From: CABRXV01 sp900754955
GTDB lineage: Bacteria; Actinomycetota; Coriobacteriia; Coriobacteriales; Eggerthellaceae
DNA: 22,464 nucleotides
Reading direction: 5' to 3'
NCBI GenBank assembly: GCA_902475005.1
Contig: CABRXV010000032.1
Location: 1-22,464 of the forward strand
This document shows, piece by piece, positions 1-6,708 of the stretch. A program made the translations under genes and the position numbers. The notes beneath the pieces are model-generated. The model was not told where the DNA came from. It did not search any database and was given only the letters and a program-made list of their open reading frames with translations. Each line of letters starts with the position of its first letter. Within the stretch, counting starts at the first letter, position 1.

Positions 1-400
1 AGCGGATGATGTCCTTCTCTTTGGGAAGCTTCTCGATGGGCGCGTACACGAGATACGGCAGCGCCTCCATCTTCCAGCCCTTGAGATCGACGCCGTCGGC
101 GGTGAAGGGCTTCTTCTTTTTGAACGGGGGCTTCGCGAGCGTGTCGGGGATCTGCGCGGGGACCGACTCGCCCTCGGCGGTCACGCCTTGCCAGCCGCCG
201 CGCTTCTTGTACACGAGCGACGGCGTGAAATCGGGCTCGAGGATGTGGCCGCGCAGGCCGATGGTCACCCACTCCTCGCCGTCGAGCTCGAAGCGGTACA
301 CGGGCGTGGAGTACACCTTGTCGGCCTTCGGCTTCGTTGCGCCGAGCAAATCGGCGATCTTCTGAGCTGCGTCGTTCTTCTCGGTTACCACCAGCTTCAC
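1..400 (-). CDS. topA: DNA topoisomerase I, archaeal-like type IA, N-terminal part (partial)
   Basis: The minus-strand reading frame opens at GTG 400-398, six bases after a perfect AGGAGG (407-412), and stays open to the left edge, so the 3' part of the gene is missing. The visible 133 residues begin MKLVVTEKNDAAQKIADLLG, which is the start of a Toprim fold (the acidic residue of VTEKN is the expected metal-binding glutamate), and continue with ITIGLRGH-like sequence (TIGLRGHILEPDF) and a PIEKLPKEKDII segment. Known type IA topoisomerases relax negatively supercoiled DNA through a transient 5'-phosphotyrosine link, but the catalytic tyrosine lies outside the window. The N-terminus resembles archaeal topoisomerase I more than the usual bacterial IVESPxKAKTI start. 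The Toprim assignment is firm. The exact subfamily is an inference from the N-terminus alone. Confidence 0.82.
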   Translation of the reverse strand, partial: MKLVVTEKNDAAQKIADLLGATKPKADKVYSTPVYRFELDGEEWVTIGLRGHILEPDFTPSLVYKKRGGWQGVTAEGESVPAQIPDTLAKPPFKKKKPFTADGVDLKGWKMEALPYLVYAPIEKLPKEKDIIR

Positions 401-502
401 GCAGGTCCTCCTTTTCTGCCGCCGGGACGCCTCGCGCCGCAGCGGCTTCCTTTTCACACGAATGCCCCTACTTGTTTATTTAACGTGTGCGGGGATGCGA
501 GC

Positions 503-519
503 GCTCCGCGCTGCGGAGC
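503..519. other. Perfect 7-bp inverted repeat (GCTCCGC/GCGGAGC, 3-base loop)
   Basis: GCTCCGC at 503-509 and GCGGAGC at 513-519 enclose GCT. It lies about 100 bases upstream of the topA start. There is no T tract on either side, so it is not an obvious intrinsic terminator. It could fold in the topA leader transcript or be a protein site. Confidence 0.4.
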
Positions 520-686
520 AAAACACCCGTAAGGATACACGAAAAGCGCCGCAGCACACGAGATGTACGCAGGATTGTTCGCGTTGCAATAAGAAACTTC
601 CGACGCACGCGCGCTGAGGCGTGGCGTGCGCGCGAGAGCGCGGCGGCGCCTTCTCCTCACGAAAACGTTCGCTGCGCGCAGGATGC

Positions 687-758
687 GATGCGGCACGGTG
701 GCACCTGGCCGATGTGGGGCCCGATGCGGCGCGGTGGCGCGTGGCCGATGCGGGGTTC
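687..758. repeat. Two tandem 36-base imperfect repeats
   Basis: Copies at 687-722 and 723-758 share GATGCGGC-CGGTGGC-TGGCCGATG-GGGG with a period of exactly 36 bases and only scattered differences. They sit in a non-coding gap. Related G+C-rich words in the opposite orientation occur around 6709-6939 and 4241-4270, so this may be one intergenic repeat family. Confidence 0.6.
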
Positions 759-953
759 GGGAAATCGCGTGAGGATTTCGTTGCCGTGCGCCGGAGATGG
801 TGCGGGCGATTTATGGAGCGCCGCGACGTCGCGTACCATGGGCAGCGGCGTCCGTCGAACCGCAGCACCACCGCCTCATGTTCCACACGGCAATCGACCC
901 GCGACACGCTCCATCAACGGACCAGCGGCGGCGCCCCGAGGGAGGAGGTTCCC

Positions 954-1421
954 ATGAAGACCATCATCAAAGCATTCGTCAGCCTGATCATCGTTGCCAT
1001 CGTCGGCATCGGCGTGCTCGTAATTCTGCCCGAGCTTGGCATCGACAACCCCGTGACCGAGGCCGTCAACGATGCGAAGAACGCCGCCACAAACGCTGCC
1101 CTCGACGCATCGGGCATCAAGGAGAAGGCCCAGGCGGCACTCGAGGGCAACGCCGAGAGGATCGCCGCCGCCACGGGCATGTCGACCGCGCAGGTGAACG
1201 AGGCGATCGCCAACCTCGACATCGAGAGTTGGCGGGCCACGACGCTACCCGCCGACGCGCTTCCCGCCGGCACGTCGAACATCAGCTACGGCGGCACCGA
1301 CGCCACCATCACCACCTACGACGACCCCTCGGTGGTCACCGTGAACGCCTACGGGCAGAACCTCACGCTCGAGGTGCCCGCGAGCGCCCAGCAGTACCTG
1401 GGGTATCTGGAGTATCTGTAG
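954..1421 (+). CDS. Small membrane-anchored protein of unknown function (155 aa)
   Basis: The ATG at 954 follows GGAGGAGG at 941-948. The reading frame extends upstream to 621, but that extension is basic, G+C-shadow-like sequence, so the ribosome site decides the start. Residues 1-3 are followed by one hydrophobic segment at about 5-24 (IIKAFVSLIIVAIVGIGVLV), which fits an uncleaved signal anchor or signal peptide. Residues 31-85 are Ala/Glu/Asn-rich and probably helical (VTEAVNDAKNAATNAALDAS), and the C-terminal 60 residues look beta-rich. No cysteines, lipobox or catalytic motif are visible. It is monocistronic, with convergent genes downstream. I do not recognise a family. An exported, cell-surface or periplasmic-face role is inferred only from the membrane segment. 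Confidence 0.75.
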   Translation: MKTIIKAFVSLIIVAIVGIGVLVILPELGIDNPVTEAVNDAKNAATNAALDASGIKEKAQAALEGNAERIAAATGMSTAQVNEAIANLDIESWRATTLPADALPAGTSNISYGGTDATITTYDDPSVVTVNAYGQNLTLEVPASAQQYLGYLEYL

Positions 1422-1513
1422 GCACGAGCTCCAGCGGAAGCGGGGCGGCGCGCGAGCAGGCGCGACCCTGGTGGAAGCGGAGTCAACGTGCGAGGCCGCG
1501 CATGGCGGCTCCG

Positions 1514-2164
1514 TTAGCGGCTCGCCTCGTCGATGAGGCCGAGCACGTGCACCGCCTCGCGCCCCGCAAGTTCGACGCCCTCCATGCACCCTGTGCAGTA
1601 GCATGCCACGCGCGACGTGCGGTAGCGCTGCGCGAGTTCCTCGCGCGCATAGCGCAGCTGCCCATCCTGCGGTGCGGGCCGAAACGCAGGGCTCGCCGCC
1701 AGATGCGGCGCAAGGCGGCCGTAGCGCGGCGAGGGCTCGCGCAGCAGCGTGACGCCGCACGAGTCGGCCCGCGCACGATTCGGCTCCACTTCCTCAACCT
1801 GCACGTTCATGCGGCGCAGCAGCGCACGCACCGCCTCGTGGAGCGCCCCGTCGCGCCGCGAGCGCCAGCAATCCTGCAGCGCCATGCGCTCGCCGCCGAA
1901 GTCGGGCAGCTCAAGCGCGGCGTCGTCTGCAATGAGCTCATACGCGCTCACGAGCCGCGCCTGCGGAGCCGACTCCCAGAGAATTGCGGCGCACGTTGGG
2001 CACACGTACACCGCCGTGTCACCCCGCTTCGGGAGCACGTAGTCGACGCTGCAGCACCGCGCGATCGCAGCGTCGTGGCGCTCGCGCATCACACGCTCAA
2101 TCCACGCCGACGCTTGCGGATACCGCGCCGAAAACTTGCATCCCGGATAGTAGACGAGGGCCAC
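1514..2164 (-). CDS. Cysteine-rich (CCG-domain-like) Fe-S protein, HdrB-related
   Basis: The GTG start at 2164 follows GGGGA by about five bases, giving 216 residues. The cysteine pattern is that of two CCG domains as in heterodisulfide reductase subunit B and related Fe-S oxidoreductases. The first half has C9 (YYPGC), C37-C38 and C55-x2-C58 (CPTC). The second has C99, C136 followed by Gly (SCG), and C188-x-C190-x2-C193 (CYCTGC). The second half has SCG in place of the usual CCG, and an extra cysteine near the end. In the family these residues bind a non-cubane [4Fe-4S] cluster or zinc and act in disulfide or electron-transfer chemistry. No membrane segment, ferredoxin domain or partner gene lies nearby, so substrate and partner are unknown. 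It is separated from the DUF1385 gene by 63 bases and may be read from the same transcript. Confidence 0.7.
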   Translation of the reverse strand: MALVYYPGCKFSARYPQASAWIERVMRERHDAAIARCCSVDYVLPKRGDTAVYVCPTCAAILWESAPQARLVSAYELIADDAALELPDFGGERMALQDCWRSRRDGALHEAVRALLRRMNVQVEEVEPNRARADSCGVTLLREPSPRYGRLAPHLAASPAFRPAPQDGQLRYAREELAQRYRTSRVACYCTGCMEGVELAGREAVHVLGLIDEASR

Positions 2165-2227
2165 AGCCGTCCCCTTTCCCGTTGACCTGATACCGCCCGC
2201 CCGCGGGCAACGCGCGGCGGACGCCTC

Positions 2228-3529
2228 CTACGCAGCCGCTTCCGCCGCACGCCTCTCGCGCTCGAGCACGGGCTTCATCGCAGCGATGGCGCACGCGAGC
2301 TGTTCGTCGTCGGGCTCGTTCGTGGTGAGGTATTGCATCTGCATGCCCGGCCACAGCACCACCTTCACGAGCGGATTCTCGGGGTGGCTGCCCGCCCACT
2401 TCACCGTGATCTCGTACGACACGCCCGCGATGACGGGCATGAGCACGATGCGGGCCACAATGACGAGCGCGAGCTTCGGCGCACCGTCGGGCACGCCCCA
2501 AGCACCGATGAGCGCATTGAGCGGCACGATGGTGTACACGAGGATGGCGATGATCATCACCATGATGAGGAACGCCGTGCCGCAGCGCACGTGCAGGCGC
2601 GGGAACTGCCGCGCGTTCTCGGGCGTGAGCGGCAGGCCGTGCTCGTAGCAGTGGATGGTTTTGTGCTCGGCGCCGTGGTACATGAACATGCGGCGGATGT
2701 CCTTCATGCGCCCGATGAGCCAGATGTAGAACACGAACACCGCCACGCGCAGAATGCCGTCCACGATGTTCCACGCAAGCGTGTTCTGGTCGTACTCGCC
2801 CACGATGAGGTTGGCGGCGAAGGCGGGCAGCACGATGAACAGCGCGATGCCGAGCGCCAGGCCGAGTCCGAGCGAGAGCCCCATCTCGAGCGAGCTGAAC
2901 GCGGGTTCCTTCTCGGCGGGAGCGGCGGCGACGTCGGACGCGAGCCCGGAAGCGGGCTCGGCGGCGGCGCTTGCGGGCGCGTTGGCGGCGGGCTCGGCGG
3001 CAGCGGGCTCGGCATCGCACACGACCTCGAGCGTGCGCTGGGCCCCAAGGCCGTCGATCATCTCGTCGGGGTTGCCGAAATCGCACTTCCACGAGAATGC
3101 CCGCGCAGGCTGCTCGTCAGCTGCGCCGGCGTCAGAAGCGGGGGCGCCTTCGCCATCGGCGCGCGAAGCCTCCCGCACCGATCGGTCGTCGGCGGGCGTC
3201 GCCGCAGCGCTCGATCCGCCCTCCTCTTCCTCATCCGCGTAGGCGTGGTTCGCGGCGATCTCGAGCGCTTTGAAGCCGAGCATGAGCGACTCCACGAGGG
3301 CCGTGCAGCCGCGCACGAGCGGCAGGCGCAGCCAGCGGTTCTTCCCCTTGCCCGAGGCAAGGTCGTGCTCCTCCACGTAGATGTTTCCGTCGGGCTCGCG
3401 CACGGCGGCCGCCCAGTTGAGCTTGCCGCGCATCATGACGCCCTCGATGAGCGCCTGGCCGCCCACGTGCGTCTTGACGGCGCCGTCCTCCGCGAACGCG
3501 CGCGCAAGCTGGCTCTTCTGCTTCGTCAC
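2228..3529 (-). CDS. DUF1385 family membrane protein (YqhQ-like) with a large acidic insertion
   Basis: The GTG start at 3529 lies two bases below the thyX stop codon (TAG 3533-3531), with a GAGGGA ribosome site inside the end of thyX. The 433-residue product has the family's opening GGQALIEGVMMRG (23-35), the MYHGAEHKTIHCYE signature (283-296) and RCGTAFL (315-321). There are hydrophobic helices at about 219-241, 258-275, 318-342 and 354-372. DUF1385 proteins are conserved in Gram-positive bacteria, often close to translation-termination or ribosomal genes. Their biochemical role is not established. The usual length is roughly 300-320 residues. The excess here is an Ala/Glu/Asp-rich low-complexity stretch at about 98-212, placed before the first clear membrane helix. 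Co-transcription with thyX is very likely from the spacing. Confidence 0.88.
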   Translation of the reverse strand: MTKQKSQLARAFAEDGAVKTHVGGQALIEGVMMRGKLNWAAAVREPDGNIYVEEHDLASGKGKNRWLRLPLVRGCTALVESLMLGFKALEIAANHAYADEEEEGGSSAAATPADDRSVREASRADGEGAPASDAGAADEQPARAFSWKCDFGNPDEMIDGLGAQRTLEVVCDAEPAAAEPAANAPASAAAEPASGLASDVAAAPAEKEPAFSSLEMGLSLGLGLALGIALFIVLPAFAANLIVGEYDQNTLAWNIVDGILRVAVFVFYIWLIGRMKDIRRMFMYHGAEHKTIHCYEHGLPLTPENARQFPRLHVRCGTAFLIMVMIIAILVYTIVPLNALIGAWGVPDGAPKLALVIVARIVLMPVIAGVSYEITVKWAGSHPENPLVKVVLWPGMQMQYLTTNEPDDEQLACAIAAMKPVLERERRAAEAAA

Positions 3530-3530
3530 G

Positions 3531-4211
3531 CTAGTCCCTCGTCACGCGCGGATAGGGATTTCCGCAGGTCATCTTCCCTTCGGGGCACGCGCCGCGCACG
3601 CAGGGGGCGCCGGCGTCGGCGAACACGAACGGCGCCGTGGGACGCGCGAGCTCGAGCATGCGGTGCGCCATCTCGCGGATCTCCCACTGAGCGCGGTTGC
3701 AGCAGCGCAGGCTGAAGAAGTGCAGCAGCTCGCGCACGTTCATCGTCACGACAATCTTGCTCTCCGCCGCATTCGGCAGCAGGTAGCGAGCGTCCTCGGC
3801 GGGCACGCCCGCGTCGAGCAGCTTCCGATAGGCAGTCACGCACGCCTCGATGGCCTCGTCGAAGACGGCCTCCGTCTCGGGCGATGCCGTCACGCTCGCG
3901 GGCTTCACCACAGCCACGCCGTCCTTGAACTTCACGTAGCGCTGGCTCTGCTGGTTGAAGCTCGCGATGCGATGGCGCACGAGCTGATGCGTAAGCGCGC
4001 GCGACACACCGTCGATGGCGAAGGTGTAGCTCGCGTGCTCGAGCGTGGAGAAGTGGCCCGAACTCATAATGGTGGTGAGCACGCTTTTCACGCGCTCCTC
4101 GGGCATCGTCTCCATGAGCTCCGCCGCGCCGACGGGCGCATAGCACAGGCGCGCGGCGGTGGCGATGGCGCGCTCGGGATCGGGGGTGTGGTACAGCAGC
4201 TCAACGTGCAT
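3531..4211 (-). CDS. thyX: Flavin-dependent thymidylate synthase ThyX
   Basis: The ATG at 4211 follows AAGGAGG (4216-4222). An open extension to 4277 exists but has no ribosome site. The 226-residue protein has the diagnostic ThyX motif RHRxxSxNxxSxR as RHRIASFNQQSQR at 79-91, preceded by EHASYTF and followed by LLPNAAESK (a LLP segment) and an NVRELLHFFSLR segment. ThyX is a tetrameric cytosolic flavoprotein that methylates dUMP to dTMP using methylenetetrahydrofolate and NADPH, replacing ThyA in many anaerobes and actinobacteria. The C-terminus is cysteine-rich (APCVRGACPEGKMTCG), a feature that could bind metal but is not required by the family. It forms a two-gene unit with DUF1385. Confidence 0.95.
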   Translation of the reverse strand: MHVELLYHTPDPERAIATAARLCYAPVGAAELMETMPEERVKSVLTTIMSSGHFSTLEHASYTFAIDGVSRALTHQLVRHRIASFNQQSQRYVKFKDGVAVVKPASVTASPETEAVFDEAIEACVTAYRKLLDAGVPAEDARYLLPNAAESKIVVTMNVRELLHFFSLRCCNRAQWEIREMAHRMLELARPTAPFVFADAGAPCVRGACPEGKMTCGNPYPRVTRD

Positions 4212-4387
4212 GGGTCCTCCTTGCAGGCATGTCGCGGTTCTGGGCGGCGCATCGCGCACCACGCGGGCGGTCTGCATGCGGTTAGCGCACGAGGCGCTCG
4301 TCGCCCCGCGTAACGCAGATGCAAATCACGCGCAGTTGGCGCAGATCACGCGCCGCAGAAAGACAATGCCGAATCTTGCTTTCGCTC

Positions 4388-4415
4388 TTGTTGTTATCTC
4401 ATTGTAGGATAATAT
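4388..4415 (+). promoter_or_regulatory. Possible sigma-70-type promoter in the A+T-rich island
   Basis: TTGTTG (4388-4393) is followed after 16 bases by TAATAT (4410-4415). The same island contains TTATC (4394-4398) and GATAA (4408-4412) as inverted words, so part of it could be an operator. If used rightward, it would give a long leader of roughly 300 bases for the methyltransferase at 4732. A TACAAT word on the opposite strand (4401-4406) could serve thyX, but I see no matching -35. Confidence 0.35.
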
Positions 4416-4429
4416 AGGTGCGTCTGGGG

Positions 4430-4447
4430 TATACGGTATGCCGTATA
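4430..4447. promoter_or_regulatory. Operator-like palindrome TATACGG-TATG-CCGTATA
   Basis: Perfect 7-base arms flank a 4-base centre, placed 15 bases downstream of the promoter-like island between two divergent genes. The symmetry and short spacing fit a dimeric helix-turn-helix repressor better than an RNA hairpin. The regulator is unknown and no regulator gene is adjacent. Confidence 0.45.
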
Positions 4448-4731
4448 GCTCAAGTATAGATTGCAGTACGCCGCGAACGGCCGCGGCGCCCTCCAGCTGC
4501 TCCGTTTTGCGGCGAAAGAACAGAACGGCTGAAGATGCGCGGAACGCGGAAGCGCGGGCACGCCACAATACGCGGAAGCCGAAGAGCGGTGAAACGCAGA
4601 AAACGCAGGTGCGCTATGGCGCCGGCCGGGCAAGAAAGAAGCGTTGAGGCCGCCATCTTCGCACGGTCGCGCGCCACGGACGCGCCCAGCATGCGAAGCG
4701 TCGCACGGAATTCAGACGGAAGGAGCGCCGC

Positions 4732-5631
4732 ATGACCGATTCGTTCATCCCCCGCCTCACCACAACCGACTGGGGCGAGGAGTGGAAACAGCTGCAGAAG
4801 GCGCGCCGCGCCGCCGACGACCCCGCCCACTGGGACGAGCGCGCCAAAACCTACGGATGCGCCGACCCCGCCTCGCTCTACGTGCGGAAGTTCCTCGAGT
4901 TCGCCCAGGTCAAACCAGACGAAACCGTGCTCGACATGGGCTGCGGAACGGGCGCCATCGCGCTGCCGCTCGCCGCAACAGGCTGCAACGTGATCGCCGC
5001 CGATTTCAGCCGCGGCATGCTCGACGTGCTCGAGAGCACGGCGCGCAAGCGCGGCATAGCACACGACGCCGTCAGAACCGAGTTCATGAGCTGGGAAGAC
5101 GATTGGGAGGCGCACGGGATCGGAGAGGGAAGCGTGGATGTTGCCGTGTCCTCGCGCTCGATCGCCACCGCCGACCTGCGCGACTCGCTCGAACGCCTCA
5201 CCCGCGTGGCACGCCGCCGCGCGTGCATCACGCTCGCTGCAGGCTCGTCGCCGCGCACCGACGAGCGCATCCTATCGGCCATCGGCCTGCAAAATCGGCT
5301 CGGTCGCGACTTTCTCTACGCGTTCATGATCCTCTGCGACATGGGGTACTACCCCGAGGTGCGCTACATCCCGAGCAAGCGCGCCGACAGCTACGACTCG
5401 GCGGAGGAGGCGTTCGTCAATCTACAGAAGATGGTGCGCGACGCCGCGGGCGAGATGACGCCGGAAGCCGAGGTCGCCGCAGCGCTGCGCAACCTCGAGC
5501 GGTGGATCGGCAGCAACCTTGTGGATAACCCCGCTGCAGGAACCGCCGACGAGGACGGCAACGTGCAGAAGCGCTACAAGCTGAGGGAAGCGCGCACCGT
5601 CACCTGGGCGTTCATCGCCTGGGACAAGTAA
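4732..5631 (+). CDS. Class I SAM-dependent methyltransferase, paralogue 1
   Basis: The ATG at 4732 follows GGAAGGAG. The 299-residue protein has a Rossmann-type methyltransferase fold: motif I VLDMGCGTGAIALPLA at 66-81, the acidic end of strand 2 at IAADFS (88-93), and a later SSRSIATADL segment at about 140. An N-terminal helical part carries HWDERAKTYG and the C-terminus is ARTVTWAFIAWDK. No membrane segment is seen, so the protein should be cytosolic. The substrate cannot be read from the sequence. The gene at 7043 is a paralogue along its whole length, and motif I falls at the same residue number in both. The gene lies upstream of, and converges on, the THEP1-like NTPase gene. Confidence 0.85.
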   Translation: MTDSFIPRLTTTDWGEEWKQLQKARRAADDPAHWDERAKTYGCADPASLYVRKFLEFAQVKPDETVLDMGCGTGAIALPLAATGCNVIAADFSRGMLDVLESTARKRGIAHDAVRTEFMSWEDDWEAHGIGEGSVDVAVSSRSIATADLRDSLERLTRVARRRACITLAAGSSPRTDERILSAIGLQNRLGRDFLYAFMILCDMGYYPEVRYIPSKRADSYDSAEEAFVNLQKMVRDAAGEMTPEAEVAAALRNLERWIGSNLVDNPAAGTADEDGNVQKRYKLREARTVTWAFIAWDK

Positions 5632-5663
5632 GGCGAAGGCGTCGGGAAGCGCGGCGCCAGTAC

Positions 5664-5684
5664 GAGGGCGTCCGTCCCGCCCTC
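5664..5684. terminator. Candidate hairpin between converging genes
   Basis: GAGGGCG (5664-5670) and CGCCCTC (5678-5684) form a perfect 7-bp G+C-rich stem with a 7-base loop, 33 bases after the stop of the first methyltransferase and before the converging NTPase gene ends. It has no T tract, so intrinsic termination is only a possibility. Confidence 0.35.
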
Positions 5685-5752
5685 TGCATGTCGCGGAGAA
5701 GGGGGTTTGCTGCCACTTCCGCCGCCGCAATCGGCGCTGTGGGCTCGACGAA

Positions 5753-5768
5753 TGTTTCACGTGAAACA
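5753..5768. promoter_or_regulatory. parS: parS site 1 (ParB-binding palindrome)
   Basis: TGTTTCACGTGAAACA is an exact match to the bacterial parS consensus. The perfect symmetry extends to 26 bases (5748-5773). Known ParB proteins load on such sites, spread as CTP-dependent clamps and recruit SMC near the replication origin. The TGA stop codon of the minus-strand NTPase gene (5759-5757) lies inside this site. Confidence 0.93.
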
Positions 5769-6653
5769 TTCGTTCGCAAGCGCGAGATCAACGCCGCATG
5801 CACGCGCCACGGCAACGGCGCCTTCGGCGTCGGGATGGATCACCTGCACAGCGCCCCATGCGGGTTCGAACTGGGCGCGTGCAGCCTCGAGCAGACGCGC
5901 ACGCACCACCACAAGCGCGTGCGGCCACCGCGGCGTCGAACCACCCTCGAGCAGGTGCAGCGCGCACGACAAGCCCTCGCCGCGCTCGAGCTCCATCCAC
6001 CCGAGCTCGTCAACAACGAGCAACCGTGCGACACAGCGCGCATCTGCGGAAGCGGCAACACCAGGCCGCTTCCCAGCATGCTTGCGCTGACACCATGTGT
6101 CGTGGGATGCGTCCGAATCCGAGGGAGCGTCCATCTCGAGTGGATCCTCGGCACCTTCATGCCGCCCCACGCCCTGCGGAATGGTCGCAGAATCAACCGC
6201 TCCTCCGAATGTTTCACGTGAAACATTCGTTCGCTCCGAAAGAGTGGGGGCAAGAGGATCATACGGGGCGCACGAGCAAGACGGAGCGGACGGGCAAGGC
6301 GGGGCCGACGGGGCAAGCGGGGCCGGCACGTCGCCCGCTTGCGCCACCGCGCGCCCCAGCTTCGCGAAATGCTCGTTCACAAGCGCGACAGCCTCCTGCG
6401 AGAACACCCATCCACAGCTCTTGCCCGCCCCTTCAACCAGGTCGGCGCGACGCGCGAATTCAATCGTCGGACCGTCGGGCAGCAGACGGTTCTCAATGGC
6501 AAGCTTCTCGAAACCGCCACACCCGTCCTCGCGCCACACGCCGGGAGCAATCACGCCATCGGCGCCCACGCCGAGCGCGCGCAGACCGTCGAGCAGCCGC
6601 AGCAGCCACCGCGTCTTGCCCGTCTGCACATCACCCGTCAGCATGAACAGCAT
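5757..6653 (-). CDS. THEP1-like P-loop NTPase with a low-complexity insertion carrying parS
   Basis: The ATG at 6653 follows AGGGGG. The 298-residue protein opens directly with a Walker A motif, GDVQTGKT (7-14), and has Walker B LLVVDELGWMELE (211-223). The VDExGxMEL form is typical of the THEP1 nucleoside-triphosphatase family, small ATPases/GTPases of about 170-180 residues whose cellular roles are poorly known. The extra length is an insertion at about 108-207 rich in Pro, Ala, Ser and Cys. A parS site is translated inside it as NVSRETF (143-149). The second parS contains the stop codon. The last residues are LANECFT. The gene sits between two paralogous methyltransferases, which suggests a shared pathway, though it is on the opposite strand. 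NTPase activity is a confident family inference. The substrate is unknown. Confidence 0.8.
   Translation of the reverse strand: MLFMLTGDVQTGKTRWLLRLLDGLRALGVGADGVIAPGVWREDGCGGFEKLAIENRLLPDGPTIEFARRADLVEGAGKSCGWVFSQEAVALVNEHFAKLGRAVAQAGDVPAPLAPSAPPCPSAPSCSCAPYDPLAPTLSERTNVSRETFGGAVDSATIPQGVGRHEGAEDPLEMDAPSDSDASHDTWCQRKHAGKRPGVAASADARCVARLLVVDELGWMELERGEGLSCALHLLEGGSTPRWPHALVVVRARLLEAARAQFEPAWGAVQVIHPDAEGAVAVARACGVDLALANECFT
6210..6225. promoter_or_regulatory. parS: parS site 2 (ParB-binding palindrome, inside a coding sequence)
   Basis: This is a second exact TGTTTCACGTGAAACA, with perfect symmetry over 24 bases (6206-6229). It shares 29 contiguous bases with site 1 (6206-6234 against 5749-5777), and the two are 457 bp apart. 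It is read in the NTPase frame as part of a linker rather than of the catalytic core, so the palindrome could be kept without harming the enzyme. Confidence 0.93.
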
Positions 6654-6708
6654 CGTACATCCCCCTTACTCGCACGCCGCATTCCCGAGCCACGCCACCC
6701 GCCGAGCC

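Larger units (their letters stand above)
401..953. other. Non-coding gap between divergent topA and the small membrane protein gene
   Basis: About 550 bases lie between two divergent genes. No reading frame here has a convincing protein or ribosome site. The stretch holds the topA ribosome site, a perfect short hairpin at 503-519 and a 36-base imperfect tandem repeat at 687-758. It ends with the GGAGGAGG ribosome site (941-948) of the downstream gene. The part nearest topA (460-600) is poorer in G+C and is the likely place for the topA promoter, but I could not fix a good -35/-10 pair. Confidence 0.6.
4212..4731. other. Divergent intergenic region between thyX and methyltransferase 1
   Basis: This 520-base gap separates genes transcribed away from each other. 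Around 4370-4460 it contains an A+T-rich island in otherwise very G+C-rich DNA, with promoter-like words and an 18-base palindrome. The part near thyX (4233-4275) holds a G+C-rich word related to the repeats at 6709-6765. The stretch 4460-4715 shows no convincing gene. Short open frames here lack ribosome sites. GGAAGGAG at about 4718-4725 serves the gene at 4732. Confidence 0.6.

Noticed and set aside
797..2185. Long plus-strand open frame (462 codons) across the small membrane protein and the Fe-S protein gene
   Set aside because: It is Arg/His-rich without motifs, lies antisense to the cysteine-rich gene, and is a by-product of G+C bias.
2333..3715. 460-codon plus-strand open frame antisense to DUF1385
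   Set aside because: It is a shadow of a clearly conserved gene and has no ribosome site.
4212..4277. N-terminal extension of ThyX to 4277
   Set aside because: AAGGAGG before the ATG at 4211 and the family's normal start (MHVELLYHT) decide for the shorter form.
4438..4647. 69-codon plus-strand open frame starting in the 4430-4447 palindrome
   Set aside because: No ribosome site and an Arg/Ser/Lys-rich low-complexity product.
5707..6090. Open frames beginning or passing through MFHVKH at the parS sites
   Set aside because: The peptide is simply the translation of the parS palindrome. No ribosome site, and the frames overlap the NTPase gene.
5748..6229. Replication origin at the parS sites
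   Set aside because: No DnaA-box cluster, A+T-rich unwinding element, dnaA or dnaN is present. parS shows only proximity to an origin.
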